This document shows, in pieces, positions 16,443-24,135 of a DNA stretch of 64,000 bases. Position 1 is the stretch's first letter. Each line of letters begins with the position of its first letter. The notes beneath the pieces are model-generated. The model searched no databases. It saw only the letters and a list, made by a program, of their open reading frames with translations, and was not told the origin of the DNA. Both the position numbers and the translations under genes were made by a program. Origin of the DNA: CAVVKW01 sp963761705 (GTDB lineage Bacteria; Verrucomicrobiota; Verrucomicrobiia; Chthoniobacterales; JAATET01); contig CAVXHK010000001.1 of assembly GCA_963761705.1 (NCBI GenBank), positions 1,550,001-1,614,000 on the forward strand, read 5' to 3'.

Positions 16443-17702
16443 CTAGGCCTTGACGCGTTCGATGTTGGCTCCGAGGTCATTGAGCTTCTCGTCGATGCGT
16501 TCGTAGCCACGGTCGATGTGGTAGACGCGGTTCACTTCGGTGATGCCGTCGGCTCGGAGACCGGCCAGGACGAGGGCGGCGGAAGCGCGGAGATCGCTGG
16601 CCATGACCGGGGCAGCACTGAGTTTGTCGACGCCGGTGATGATGGCCGTCGAACCCTGGAGATCGATCTGGGCACCCATTCGTTTGAGCTCGGCGACGTG
16701 CATGAAGCGTTGCGGGAAGACGTTGTCAGTGACGACCGAGATGCCGTCGGCGAAGCTGAGGAGGGCGCACATCTGGGCCTGCATGTCGGTGGGGAACCCG
16801 GGGTGAGGCTCGGTCGTAACCTCGACCGGATGGCGGTCGCCGTTGCGCTGGAGGGTGAGGGTGTCGGCGGTGCTGGAGATTTTGTAGCCCGCATCGCTGA
16901 GTGGCGTGGTGACGGCGCTGAGGTGCTTCGGCTCGACCTTGGTGAGCGTGACTTTTTCTCCCGCGATGGCGGCTGCGACGAGGAAAGTGCCCGCTTCGAT
17001 GCGGTCGGGGATCACGGTGTGCTCGGCTCCGTGGAGTTCCTTGACGCCTTCGACGACGATGCGGCGGCTGCCAGCGCCTTCGATTTTCGCACCCATTTTG
17101 ATGAGGAAATTGGCGAGATCGACGACTTCGGGTTCCTCGGCAGCTCCGTCGATGATCGTCGTACCTTCGGCGAGGACGGCAGCCATGAGGATGTTGTCGG
17201 TGCCGAGGACGGTGGAGCCGAATTTACCGCGCATGTTGACGGTGGCGCCCCGCAGCTGAGGCGCGAGAACGCGGACGTCGCCGGCTTGAACGCGGACGGC
17301 GGCGCCGAGGGCTTCGAAGCCACGGAGATGAAGGTCGATGGGGCGGTCGCCGATCACGCAGCCGCCGGGAAGCGAGACGGTGGCCTGGTTCTCCCGACCC
17401 AGGAGGGGGCCGAGGATGCAAACGGAGGCGCGCATTTTGCGGACGATGTCGTAGGGGGCCTCGGTCTTGATCGTCTCGGCTTTGATGCGGACGGTGCCGC
17501 TGGCGCGTTCCACCTCGGCGTCGAGTTCGCTGAGGATCGTGAGCATGAAGTGGATGTCGCTCAGGTCGGGGACGCGGTGAATGATGCACGGCTCTTTCGT
17601 GAGCAGCGTGGCGGCGAGGATGGGGAGAGCGGAGTTTTTTGAACCGCTGATGCGGACTTTGCCGTTAAGCGTGGCTCCGCCGTGAACGAGAATTTTATCC
17701 AT
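16443..17702 (-). CDS. murA: UDP-N-acetylglucosamine 1-carboxyvinyltransferase
   Basis: First committed enzyme of peptidoglycan synthesis: transfers enolpyruvate from PEP to UDP-GlcNAc in the cytoplasm. 419 residues, the usual length. Lys22-Asn23 (SGSKNSALP) and the catalytic Cys115 in SLPGGCVIGDRPIDLH fall at the same positions as in E. coli MurA. The presence of Cys115 rather than Asp is the fosfomycin-sensitive form. It is convergent with fusA and shares the terminator region. Confidence 0.97.
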   Translation of the reverse strand: MDKILVHGGATLNGKVRISGSKNSALPILAATLLTKEPCIIHRVPDLSDIHFMLTILSELDAEVERASGTVRIKAETIKTEAPYDIVRKMRASVCILGPLLGRENQATVSLPGGCVIGDRPIDLHLRGFEALGAAVRVQAGDVRVLAPQLRGATVNMRGKFGSTVLGTDNILMAAVLAEGTTIIDGAAEEPEVVDLANFLIKMGAKIEGAGSRRIVVEGVKELHGAEHTVIPDRIEAGTFLVAAAIAGEKVTLTKVEPKHLSAVTTPLSDAGYKISSTADTLTLQRNGDRHPVEVTTEPHPGFPTDMQAQMCALLSFADGISVVTDNVFPQRFMHVAELKRMGAQIDLQGSTAIITGVDKLSAAPVMASDLRASAALVLAGLRADGITEVNRVYHIDRGYERIDEKLNDLGANIERVKA

Positions 17703-17761
17703 GGTGTGAAGTGACGAGTGGAGAGTTGTAGATGTTCACCGTGGCGGTTGTCGCGTCCGAA

Positions 17762-18340
17762 TCAGGCGGTGAGCTGGAGGAGGATCTCGTTGCGCTTGAG
17801 GGGTCCGGGAATGAACGGGCTGTCGTAGGTGGCGATGATCGGTGAGCCGGTCGTTGCCAGGCCCTGCGCCAGGGACCATTCGGTCAGACGGTCGATGGCT
17901 CTGGCCTGGTCCAGTTCGGTCGCGGAACCGGAGTAGCGGTAGGCGACGAAGCGGGCTGCGGGGCGCTTTTCCAGGAAGACGTGCTCGATGGTGGCGTCGG
18001 GGGGGCTGGTTTCGAGCGTTGGGGGGAGCAGAAAGCTCATCGAGCCGTCCTGGATGAGGACGGGAGACGACATCGGGATGGTCTGGTTGCGGACGTTGCC
18101 GCCGCCGATGAATTGGAAGAGGCGGTAGAAGGCGTCGTCGTCCTCGTCCGCCGAATCCATCGCGGTGCGAGCGGCCATGAGGTCGGGGTAGTCCCGGATC
18201 TCGAACGGACCTTCGGAGCGGAGCAGCTGGTAGCGGGCTTGTTCGGTCGAGAAGCGCGAGGTGCTGTAGAGAGTGTAGAGTGCGGCTCCGATGAGGCCGG
18301 CGGCGGTGCTGACGAGAAGCCAGCCGAAGGGTTTTTTCAT
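17762..18340 (-). CDS. SOUL family heme-binding-like protein
   Basis: 192 residues with an N-terminal membrane anchor or signal (WLLVSTAAGLIGAALYTLY) followed by a SOUL/HBP domain: YQLLRSEGPFEIRDYPDLMAARTA near the start and the terminal block SPIIATYDSPFIPGPLKRNEI are typical. Family members bind heme or tetrapyrroles in some lineages; in bacteria the role is not established. It lies 59 nt downstream of murA's start on the same strand, so it could be upstream in the murA transcript. Confidence 0.85.
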   Translation of the reverse strand: MKKPFGWLLVSTAAGLIGAALYTLYSTSRFSTEQARYQLLRSEGPFEIRDYPDLMAARTAMDSADEDDDAFYRLFQFIGGGNVRNQTIPMSSPVLIQDGSMSFLLPPTLETSPPDATIEHVFLEKRPAARFVAYRYSGSATELDQARAIDRLTEWSLAQGLATTGSPIIATYDSPFIPGPLKRNEILLQLTA

Positions 18341-18350
18341 GAGGATTGGG

Positions 18351-18689
18351 TCAAGTCAGTGGGTTGGTGGTGCCGTGGGGTTCGAGATCGAGCCGGTCGA
18401 GCTCGGGTCGAAGGTGGGTGAAGTCGTCTTCGGGGGCGTAGCCGGGGAGTTCGCGGGCGTCGCTGAGGTCGCAGTCAATGCAATCGCCGAGGGTGCCGCG
18501 ATCGGCGGTCTTGCCGTCGTGGTCGAGCAGGCGGAGGTCGTAGCGGGATCGAACGCGTTGGCAGAAGTCGGACCCGATGTGGCCAGCGGCTCCCGTGACG
18601 AGAACGGTCTGCCTCGCGGGCGGGACGGATCGGCGCGGGTTGGGTCGAAATTTATGGGACAGGGCCATTTGGGAAAGGTTACGAACCAC
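18351..18689 (-). pseudogene. Truncated NAD(P)-dependent epimerase/dehydratase (N-terminal fragment)
   Basis: A 112-residue frame holds the start of a Rossmann fold: TVLVTGAAGHIGSDFCQ has the GxxGxxG nucleotide-binding motif of extended short-chain dehydrogenases, followed by YDLRLLDHDG and a DCDLSD segment. Full-length epimerases are about 250-330 residues with a YxxxK catalytic motif; none of that remains before the stop at 18351. I interpret it as a decayed remnant. It ends 10 nt before the SOUL gene's start. Confidence 0.6.
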
Positions 18690-18741
18690 GGGATCGAACG
18701 TGAAGCTGCTTCCGGGCGTCCGATTGATCGTGGGATCACGA

Positions 18742-19641
18742 ATGGGTGTTGGTATGAAAGGACGGAATGAACGAGAGGCCGAGGACTTGAAGCGGAAGAT
18801 CGAGCGCGGGATGGCGGGGGTCGGTAGCCGATCTGAAGCCGAGACGGCGTGGGATGAAATCGAAGGCGCGGCCGGAGAGCTGGAGCAGGAGGAGGTGCCT
18901 GGGCAGAGGTTGGCGGATGGCGTCGCGGACGAAAGTGCTCAGGAACTGACCGAGGCGGCGGAGATCGTGGCGAAGTCGCCGGCAGGGCGGGCGGAGAGTG
19001 TGGACGATGCCGTCGCCGAAGCAGCGGAGGAAACGAATGATCCGGAGGTACGACGGGGGCGCGATCTCTTGCGGGAGGAGCTGGTCGAGCGGTTGGGACC
19101 GCTGGAGGCGCTGGACACGCGGGCCTTTCTGGCGATCAACGGATTGCCTCGGTCGCCGGGCGGCGATGATTTTTTCCGCATTTTCAGCAGGGCGATGACC
19201 GGCGGGCACGCTTGGATTCTCGTGCCGGTCGTGGCGGCGTTTTGGGATCAACCGAGAGCGAGGCGGGCGCTGCTCGACGTGTTGCCGCCGTTGTGGCTCG
19301 CAACGGCGGTAGTCGAAGGGGTGGTGAAGCCATATTGTCGACGGCACCGGCCTTTTGTCTCGCTCGTCGATGCGGTCGTGGTGGGGCGGAAGCCGGGGAG
19401 TTATTCGTTTCCGTCCGGTCACAGCGCGGCGGCATTCGCGGGCGCGATGTTACTCGGGAGTCGGTATCCGCGGGGGCGGGCGGCGTTCCTGCTGGTGGCG
19501 GGATTAGTGGGGTTCTCGCGGGTTTACCTCGGTGCGCACTATCCCGGTGACGTGGTCACCGGTGGGGTGGCGGGTGTCGGGCTGGCGGGATTTTTTCGCG
19601 GCGGGTTGCGGCAAATTTTTAGAGGACGATCTCGCGATTGA
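18742..19641 (+). CDS. PAP2-family membrane phosphatase with long charged N-terminus
   Basis: About 299 residues. The C-terminal part is a PAP2 (phosphatidic acid phosphatase type 2) domain with all three motifs: KPYCRRHRP, SFPSGHSAAAFA and SRVYLGAHYPGDV, carrying the catalytic histidines, within about five membrane helices. It probably dephosphorylates lipid phosphates or undecaprenyl pyrophosphate at the membrane. The first 110 residues are unusual: strongly acidic, Glu/Ala-rich and probably helical. ATG 18742 has a purine-rich region upstream; ATG 18754 is an alternative. Its last 23 nt overlap the convergent oxidoreductase gene. Confidence 0.88.
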   Translation: MGVGMKGRNEREAEDLKRKIERGMAGVGSRSEAETAWDEIEGAAGELEQEEVPGQRLADGVADESAQELTEAAEIVAKSPAGRAESVDDAVAEAAEETNDPEVRRGRDLLREELVERLGPLEALDTRAFLAINGLPRSPGGDDFFRIFSRAMTGGHAWILVPVVAAFWDQPRARRALLDVLPPLWLATAVVEGVVKPYCRRHRPFVSLVDAVVVGRKPGSYSFPSGHSAAAFAGAMLLGSRYPRGRAAFLLVAGLVGFSRVYLGAHYPGDVVTGGVAGVGLAGFFRGGLRQIFRGRSRD

Positions 19642-20674
19642 TCTCACTGGACCGGTAGATGGCGTCGAGCATCTCCATGAGATACACGGCTTGGCGGGCG
19701 CTGTTTGTCGGTTCGGCGCGACCGAGGATCGCGTCGATGAAGTTCTGCATCTGCAAGTCGAACGAATGGTTTGGCCCGACGTCGATTGGCGCGCTGGTCG
19801 TGCTGTCCTGATCGCCGGTGATGAGGGTCGGCGGATTGAGGAGAAGGGTGCCGCGCCTGCCGTGGAGCGTCGTGTTCGTGTGGCCATTGCGGTCGTCGTT
19901 GGTGGCGTCGATGGGGTTCTCGATGTGGTGGCCGGCCCAGGTGACGTGGAGGTCGATCACGCTGCCGTCCTCGAAGCGGATGAAGGCGGATGCGCAATCG
20001 TCCACGTCGTTGACGGCGAGGTCGGGAACGAGGTGGGCGAACGTCTGGGTCACCTTGGCGGTGACCGTAACGGGCCGGGGGTGGTTCATGAGAAACCACG
20101 CGGCGTCGAGCGCGTGGACCCCGAGATCGATGAGCACGCCACCGCCCGATCGCTTCTTATCGGTGAACCAGGCGTCGATGCCGGTCGGGATGCAGCGCGA
20201 GCGGAGCCAGCGGGATTCGGCCCGGTGGATGGGGCCGAGGGTGCCGGCACGGACGATTTCGCGCCCGGCAATCATTTCGGGAGAAAAGCGCATCTGGCGA
20301 CCAAAGAAGTAGACGAGATTCCGCGAGGCAGCCTCGGCTTCGAGCTCGAGCATCTCAGCCGCGTTCATCGTCGGCGGTTTCTCGCAGAGGACGTGGCGGC
20401 TGGATTGGAGGACGGCGAGAGAGGCGGGGTGATGGAGGAAATTCGGGAGTCCGATGACGATGGCGTCGAGGTCGGGATCGGCGAGGAGGTCTTCGAAGGA
20501 TTCGTAGACGGCGGGTGGTTCGCCGAATTCCTCGATGAAGGCGGCGCGGCGCTCGGGCGAGAGGTCGGCGATGGCGTGGAGTTGGGCGTCGGGCGTGGCG
20601 GCGAGGGCTATGCTGTGCATGCGGCCCGGGTAGCCGAGACCGACGACGCCGATTTTGAGTGGGTTCGTGGGCAT
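19619..20674 (-). CDS. Gfo/Idh/MocA family oxidoreductase
   Basis: 351 residues. The N-terminal Rossmann domain (KIGVVGLGYPGRMH) binds NAD(P), EKPPTMNAAEMLELE has the conserved EKP motif, and the C-terminal alpha/beta domain carries GGGVLIDLGVHALDAAWFL with the typical D-x-G-x-H. Members oxidise or reduce sugars, cyclitols and related compounds; substrate not assignable. ATG 20674 is preferred because it places the Rossmann strand at residue 6; an ATG at 20716 would add residues encoded by a 9-bp repeat. Confidence 0.9.
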   Translation of the reverse strand: MPTNPLKIGVVGLGYPGRMHSIALAATPDAQLHAIADLSPERRAAFIEEFGEPPAVYESFEDLLADPDLDAIVIGLPNFLHHPASLAVLQSSRHVLCEKPPTMNAAEMLELEAEAASRNLVYFFGRQMRFSPEMIAGREIVRAGTLGPIHRAESRWLRSRCIPTGIDAWFTDKKRSGGGVLIDLGVHALDAAWFLMNHPRPVTVTAKVTQTFAHLVPDLAVNDVDDCASAFIRFEDGSVIDLHVTWAGHHIENPIDATNDDRNGHTNTTLHGRRGTLLLNPPTLITGDQDSTTSAPIDVGPNHSFDLQMQNFIDAILGRAEPTNSARQAVYLMEMLDAIYRSSEINREIVL

Positions 20675-20696
20675 GGGAAAATTGGGATTTTGAACA

Positions 20697-20723
20697 GAAG
20701 GTAACGAAGGAAACAAAGGAAAT
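20697..20723. repeat. Degenerate 9-bp tandem repeat x3
   Basis: GAAGGTAAC, GAAGGAAAC and AAAGGAAAT follow one another directly upstream of the oxidoreductase start. The hairpin GCTCCCG/CGGGAGC at about 20731-20757 lies next to it, downstream of uvrB. Confidence 0.5.
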
Positions 20724-20810
20724 GCGGACGGCTCCCGCCGAGGCTTTTGCCGGGAGCTGTTGAACCGGAGGTCCTCGGGTCGCAGGGTCGCAAAGAAAGG
20801 CGGGGCTGGC

Positions 20811-22970
20811 TTAGGCGCGGGCGGAGCGGCGCTTTTTGGGCTGCTTGTAGCTGACCTGGCGCTTGGGGCTGATTTTGTCGATGCCGGCTCCGGCTTGGAG
20901 TTCGGCGATCTGGTCGCGGAGGAGGGCGGCGCGCTCGTATTCCATGTTCGCAGCGGCGGTGGCCATGTCGCGCTCGAGCTCCTGCATGAGCTCGTGGAGG
21001 TCGAGGCCGCCGGGTGTCTCCGAGACGACGGCGGTGTCGTCCTTGTTGGCGAGGATGACGTGCAGGCTCTCCTGAACGGCGCGGACGACGGATTTGGGCG
21101 TGATGCCGTGCTTCTTGTTGTAGGCGATCTGGCGGGCGCGGCGGTAGTCGCTGATGTTGAGGAGGGCCTGGATGCTTTGCGTGATGACGTCGGCGAAGAG
21201 GATGACCTCGCCGTTCACGTGGCGAGCCGCACGACCGGCGGTCTGAATGAGGCTGGTCTGGCTGCGGAGGTAGCCTTCCTTATCGGCGTCGAGAATGCAG
21301 ATGAGGCTAACCTCGGGGAGGTCGAGACCTTCGCGGAGAAGGTTGATGCCAACGAGGATGTCGAAGTCGCCCGCGCGAAGTCCGCGGAGGATCTCGACGC
21401 GCTCGATGGTGTCGATGTCGGAGTGGAGGTAGCGGACTTTGAGGTCGATGTCGCGGAGGTAGTCGGTGAGGTCCTCGGCGGTGCGTTTGGTGAGCGTGGT
21501 GACGAGGACACGTTCGTTGGCTTCGATGCGCTGGCGGCAGCGCTCGATGGTCTCGTCGATCTGGCCCTTGAGCGGTCGGACAACGATTTTCGGATCGAGG
21601 AGGCCGGTGGGGCGGATGATCTGTTCGGCGATGAGGGGCGCGCCGGGAGTCTCGGGGTCGAATGGGCGGGGCGCGTCGGTGCCGTCGCCGCCCGCAATGA
21701 GGGTTGGGTCGTTCTGTTGTTTGAAGCCGCCCTTGGCCGCGGTGTAGCCGGTGTTGCCGACGACGGAGTTGATGACTTCGAAATTTCCCGGCGTGGCGCT
21801 CACGTAGACGAGCTGACCGGTGTTTTCCATGTATTCGCCGAAGTCGAGCGGGCGATTATCGAGGGCGCTCGGGAGACGGAAGCCGTAGTCGACGAGGACC
21901 TGTTTGCGCGAACGGTCGCCGGCAAACATGCCGCCGACTTGGGGGATGGTGGCGTGGGACTCGTCGACGACGATGAGCGTGTCCTCGGGAAGGAAGTCCA
22001 TGAGCGTGTAGGGCTTCGAGTTCGGCGGGCGGCCGGTGAGGTGGCGTGAGTAGTTCTCGATGCCGTTGCAGAAGCCCATCTCTTGCATCATTTCCAGGTC
22101 GAACTCCGTGCGCATTTTGATCCGCTGGGCTTCGATGAGCTGGCCGTGCTTCTCGAAGTAAGCGACGCGGGCGTCGAGTTCGGCGCGGATCTCGCGCATG
22201 GCTCGGTTGAGCTTGTCGTGCGGCGTGACGAATTGCTTGGCCGGGTAGAGCGTCAGGTTGGTGAGTTGGGCGTGGACGTGGCCGGTGAGTGGATCGAACT
22301 CGCTGATGCGGTCGATCTCGTCGCCGAAAAATTCCACGCGTATCGCGCGGTCGTCGACTTGGGCGGGATGGACTTCGACCGTGTCGCCGCGTACGCGGAA
22401 ACGTCCGCGCTCGAACGCAACGTCATTTCGCTCGTAAAGCATGTCGATGAGCTTCGCGAGGAAGGCCTCGCGGGACAGCTGCTGGCCTTGCCGGATCGTG
22501 CAGAGCATCTGGAGAAAATCCTCGGGTGACGCGAGGCCGTAGATGCAGGAAACGGAAGCGACGACGAGGACGTCGCGGCGGGAGAGGAGGGAGCTGACGG
22601 TCGAGAGGCGGAGGCGCTCGATCTCTTCGTTGATGGACGAGTCCTTCTCGATGTAAGTGTCCGAGCGCGGGATGTAGGCCTCGGGCTGGTAGTAGTCGAA
22701 GTAGCTGACGAAATACTCGACCGCGTTGCGCGGGAAGAATTGCTTAAACTCGCTGTAGAGTTGCGCGGCGAGCGTCTTGTTGTGCGACATGACGAGCGTG
22801 GGGCGGTCGAGGTCGCGGACGATGTTGGCGACCGTGAAAGTCTTGCCCGAGCCGGTGACGCCCAGGAGCGTCTGGTGGCGGTTGCCCGCCTGGATGGAGC
22901 GGGAAAGTTTTTCGATGGCCTGGGCCTGGTCGCCGCGGGGTTCGTAGTTGGACGTGAGATCGAACGGCAT
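20811..22970 (-). CDS. uvrB: Excinuclease ABC subunit B
   Basis: DNA-damage recognition helicase of nucleotide excision repair, partner of UvrA and UvrC. 719 residues. Walker A GVTGSGKT is at 37-44; the beta-hairpin region SYFDYYQPEAYIP, DESHATIPQ, VSATPGNFE, INLLREGLDLPEVSL and QTAGRAARHVNG follow; a UVR motif lies near the C-terminus (LERDMATAAANMEYERAALLRDQI). Odd: about 50 residues separate VSATPGNFE from IIRPTGLLDP where other UvrBs have about 10, an insert of roughly 40. ATG 22970 is set by the conserved MPFDLTSNYEPRGDQ. Confidence 0.96.
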   Translation of the reverse strand: MPFDLTSNYEPRGDQAQAIEKLSRSIQAGNRHQTLLGVTGSGKTFTVANIVRDLDRPTLVMSHNKTLAAQLYSEFKQFFPRNAVEYFVSYFDYYQPEAYIPRSDTYIEKDSSINEEIERLRLSTVSSLLSRRDVLVVASVSCIYGLASPEDFLQMLCTIRQGQQLSREAFLAKLIDMLYERNDVAFERGRFRVRGDTVEVHPAQVDDRAIRVEFFGDEIDRISEFDPLTGHVHAQLTNLTLYPAKQFVTPHDKLNRAMREIRAELDARVAYFEKHGQLIEAQRIKMRTEFDLEMMQEMGFCNGIENYSRHLTGRPPNSKPYTLMDFLPEDTLIVVDESHATIPQVGGMFAGDRSRKQVLVDYGFRLPSALDNRPLDFGEYMENTGQLVYVSATPGNFEVINSVVGNTGYTAAKGGFKQQNDPTLIAGGDGTDAPRPFDPETPGAPLIAEQIIRPTGLLDPKIVVRPLKGQIDETIERCRQRIEANERVLVTTLTKRTAEDLTDYLRDIDLKVRYLHSDIDTIERVEILRGLRAGDFDILVGINLLREGLDLPEVSLICILDADKEGYLRSQTSLIQTAGRAARHVNGEVILFADVITQSIQALLNISDYRRARQIAYNKKHGITPKSVVRAVQESLHVILANKDDTAVVSETPGGLDLHELMQELERDMATAAANMEYERAALLRDQIAELQAGAGIDKISPKRQVSYKQPKKRRSARA

Positions 22971-22979
22971 GGGCCCGGC

Positions 22980-23007
22980 AGGATAGCGCGGTTTGGTGCG
23001 CTCGCAA
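22980..23007 (-). promoter_or_regulatory. Candidate uvrB promoter
   Basis: TTGCGA, a 16-bp spacer and TATCCT precede the uvrB ATG by only 9 nt. If real, the transcript would have a very short leader. This is a weak sequence-only prediction. Confidence 0.3.
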
Positions 23008-23034
23008 GGTTGGGTGGACGCGGGGGGACGCTGC

Positions 23035-24126
23035 TTAGGTGCGGTTCGCCTGGGTCGAGCCGGAGCGAAGCGGAGACAGAAGAAGTCCACCCAGCCGGTG
23101 CGAGGTGGAAGCTCGCGCTCCCCAGATTGCCAGCGCGAACCCGAGCAGAGCGATGGCTGATGGCTCGGGGATGGCGACCGTCTCCCAGCCCATGTCGCGG
23201 AGAAACGCGAGGTCAAGATCGGTGAGGTATTTGCGGGTGCCGTTCGTGAGGGTCGGGTCCATGACGGCTTCCTGGGTGGAGTTCAGGTCGAAGACGCCGT
23301 CGATGAGCGGGTGGCCTTCGAGGTCGGAACGAATGTGGGATTGATCGGTGTGAAGTCCGTTTTGTCCGCAGCCACAGGTGGCAGCGACCTCGGCTCCGAG
23401 CCAGTCGGTGCCGTTGACGAACGCGTCGAAGGAATCCGCCGTGCCGAACCCGATCGCGTGCAGGATCTCGTGGACGGCGACGCTGTAGAAATCGCTCTGC
23501 CAGATGGCAGGGAGCGTCGCGTAATCGAAATGCCAGTTCGACATGTCGTTGAAGGTGAGTGATCCGATCGCGAATCCGTAATCGAGGGCGTAGTTGGCCG
23601 AGGTGTTTCCGAGGGTGAGGCTGTCCTGAAAATTTCCAAGCAAGGGTCCGCCGCGGGTCATCGACGCATTCGACGCCGTTTCCATCCCGGCAACGGCACC
23701 GAGCCATTGGTTTTCCTGCCCAGAACCGCCGGCGGAAAAGCCCGCGCCAGCCGGCCCGCCGCGTCCCAGCGTTGACCCACCCAGAGTCCGGCTCCCGACA
23801 AAGACACGGAACTCGTCTTGAAGGAGATCGAACGTCGTGATGTTAGCCGCGGGAGTTCCCGTGGCTGGATTGACGTAGGAGAACGTCCAGTCGACCGTCG
23901 CGTCCGTCGAGCCGTTGACGGCGGTGAAGGAACTCTGGGTCAGCGGAGCGAGCGAAGTCGTGATTGCGGAGCTGACATCGGCGGCGGCTTTCTGAAGCGT
24001 CGCGCGAGCCGCGGGTGTGAAAAACGGGTCGACGTTGTCTTCGTACACGACGTTGACGGTTATCGCCTGAGCCGGAAGCGCGAGCGCGAGGACGATTGCA
24101 AGCGAGAGAAGAGGTCGACGAGCCAT
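23035..24126 (-). CDS. Secreted PEP-CTERM protein with HExxH metalloprotease motif
   Basis: 363 residues. A signal peptide (MARRPLLSLAIVLALALPAQA) and a C-terminal PEP-CTERM tripartite signal (AIPEPSAIALLGFALAIWGAR) mark it for export and exosortase-type sorting. The middle contains VAVHEILHAIGFGTADSF, a zincin HExxHxxG motif, and EAVMDPTLTNG, a plausible Met-turn. The usual third zinc ligand directly after the G is not evident, so activity is uncertain. The tail after the membrane helix is about 27 residues, longer than normal, and is encoded across a palindromic repeat at 23098. Confidence 0.8.
   Translation of the reverse strand: MARRPLLSLAIVLALALPAQAITVNVVYEDNVDPFFTPAARATLQKAAADVSSAITTSLAPLTQSSFTAVNGSTDATVDWTFSYVNPATGTPAANITTFDLLQDEFRVFVGSRTLGGSTLGRGGPAGAGFSAGGSGQENQWLGAVAGMETASNASMTRGGPLLGNFQDSLTLGNTSANYALDYGFAIGSLTFNDMSNWHFDYATLPAIWQSDFYSVAVHEILHAIGFGTADSFDAFVNGTDWLGAEVAATCGCGQNGLHTDQSHIRSDLEGHPLIDGVFDLNSTQEAVMDPTLTNGTRKYLTDLDLAFLRDMGWETVAIPEPSAIALLGFALAIWGARASTSHRLGGLLLSPLRSGSTQANRT
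23098..23123. repeat. Palindromic repeat inside the 3' end of the PEP-CTERM gene
   Basis: GCGAG-GTGGAAG-CTCGC followed by GCTCCCC; same core as the elements at 5984 and 52811. In this gene it encodes part of the C-terminal tail (ARASTSHR). Confidence 0.6.
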
Positions 24127-24135
24127 TCCGGGAAT

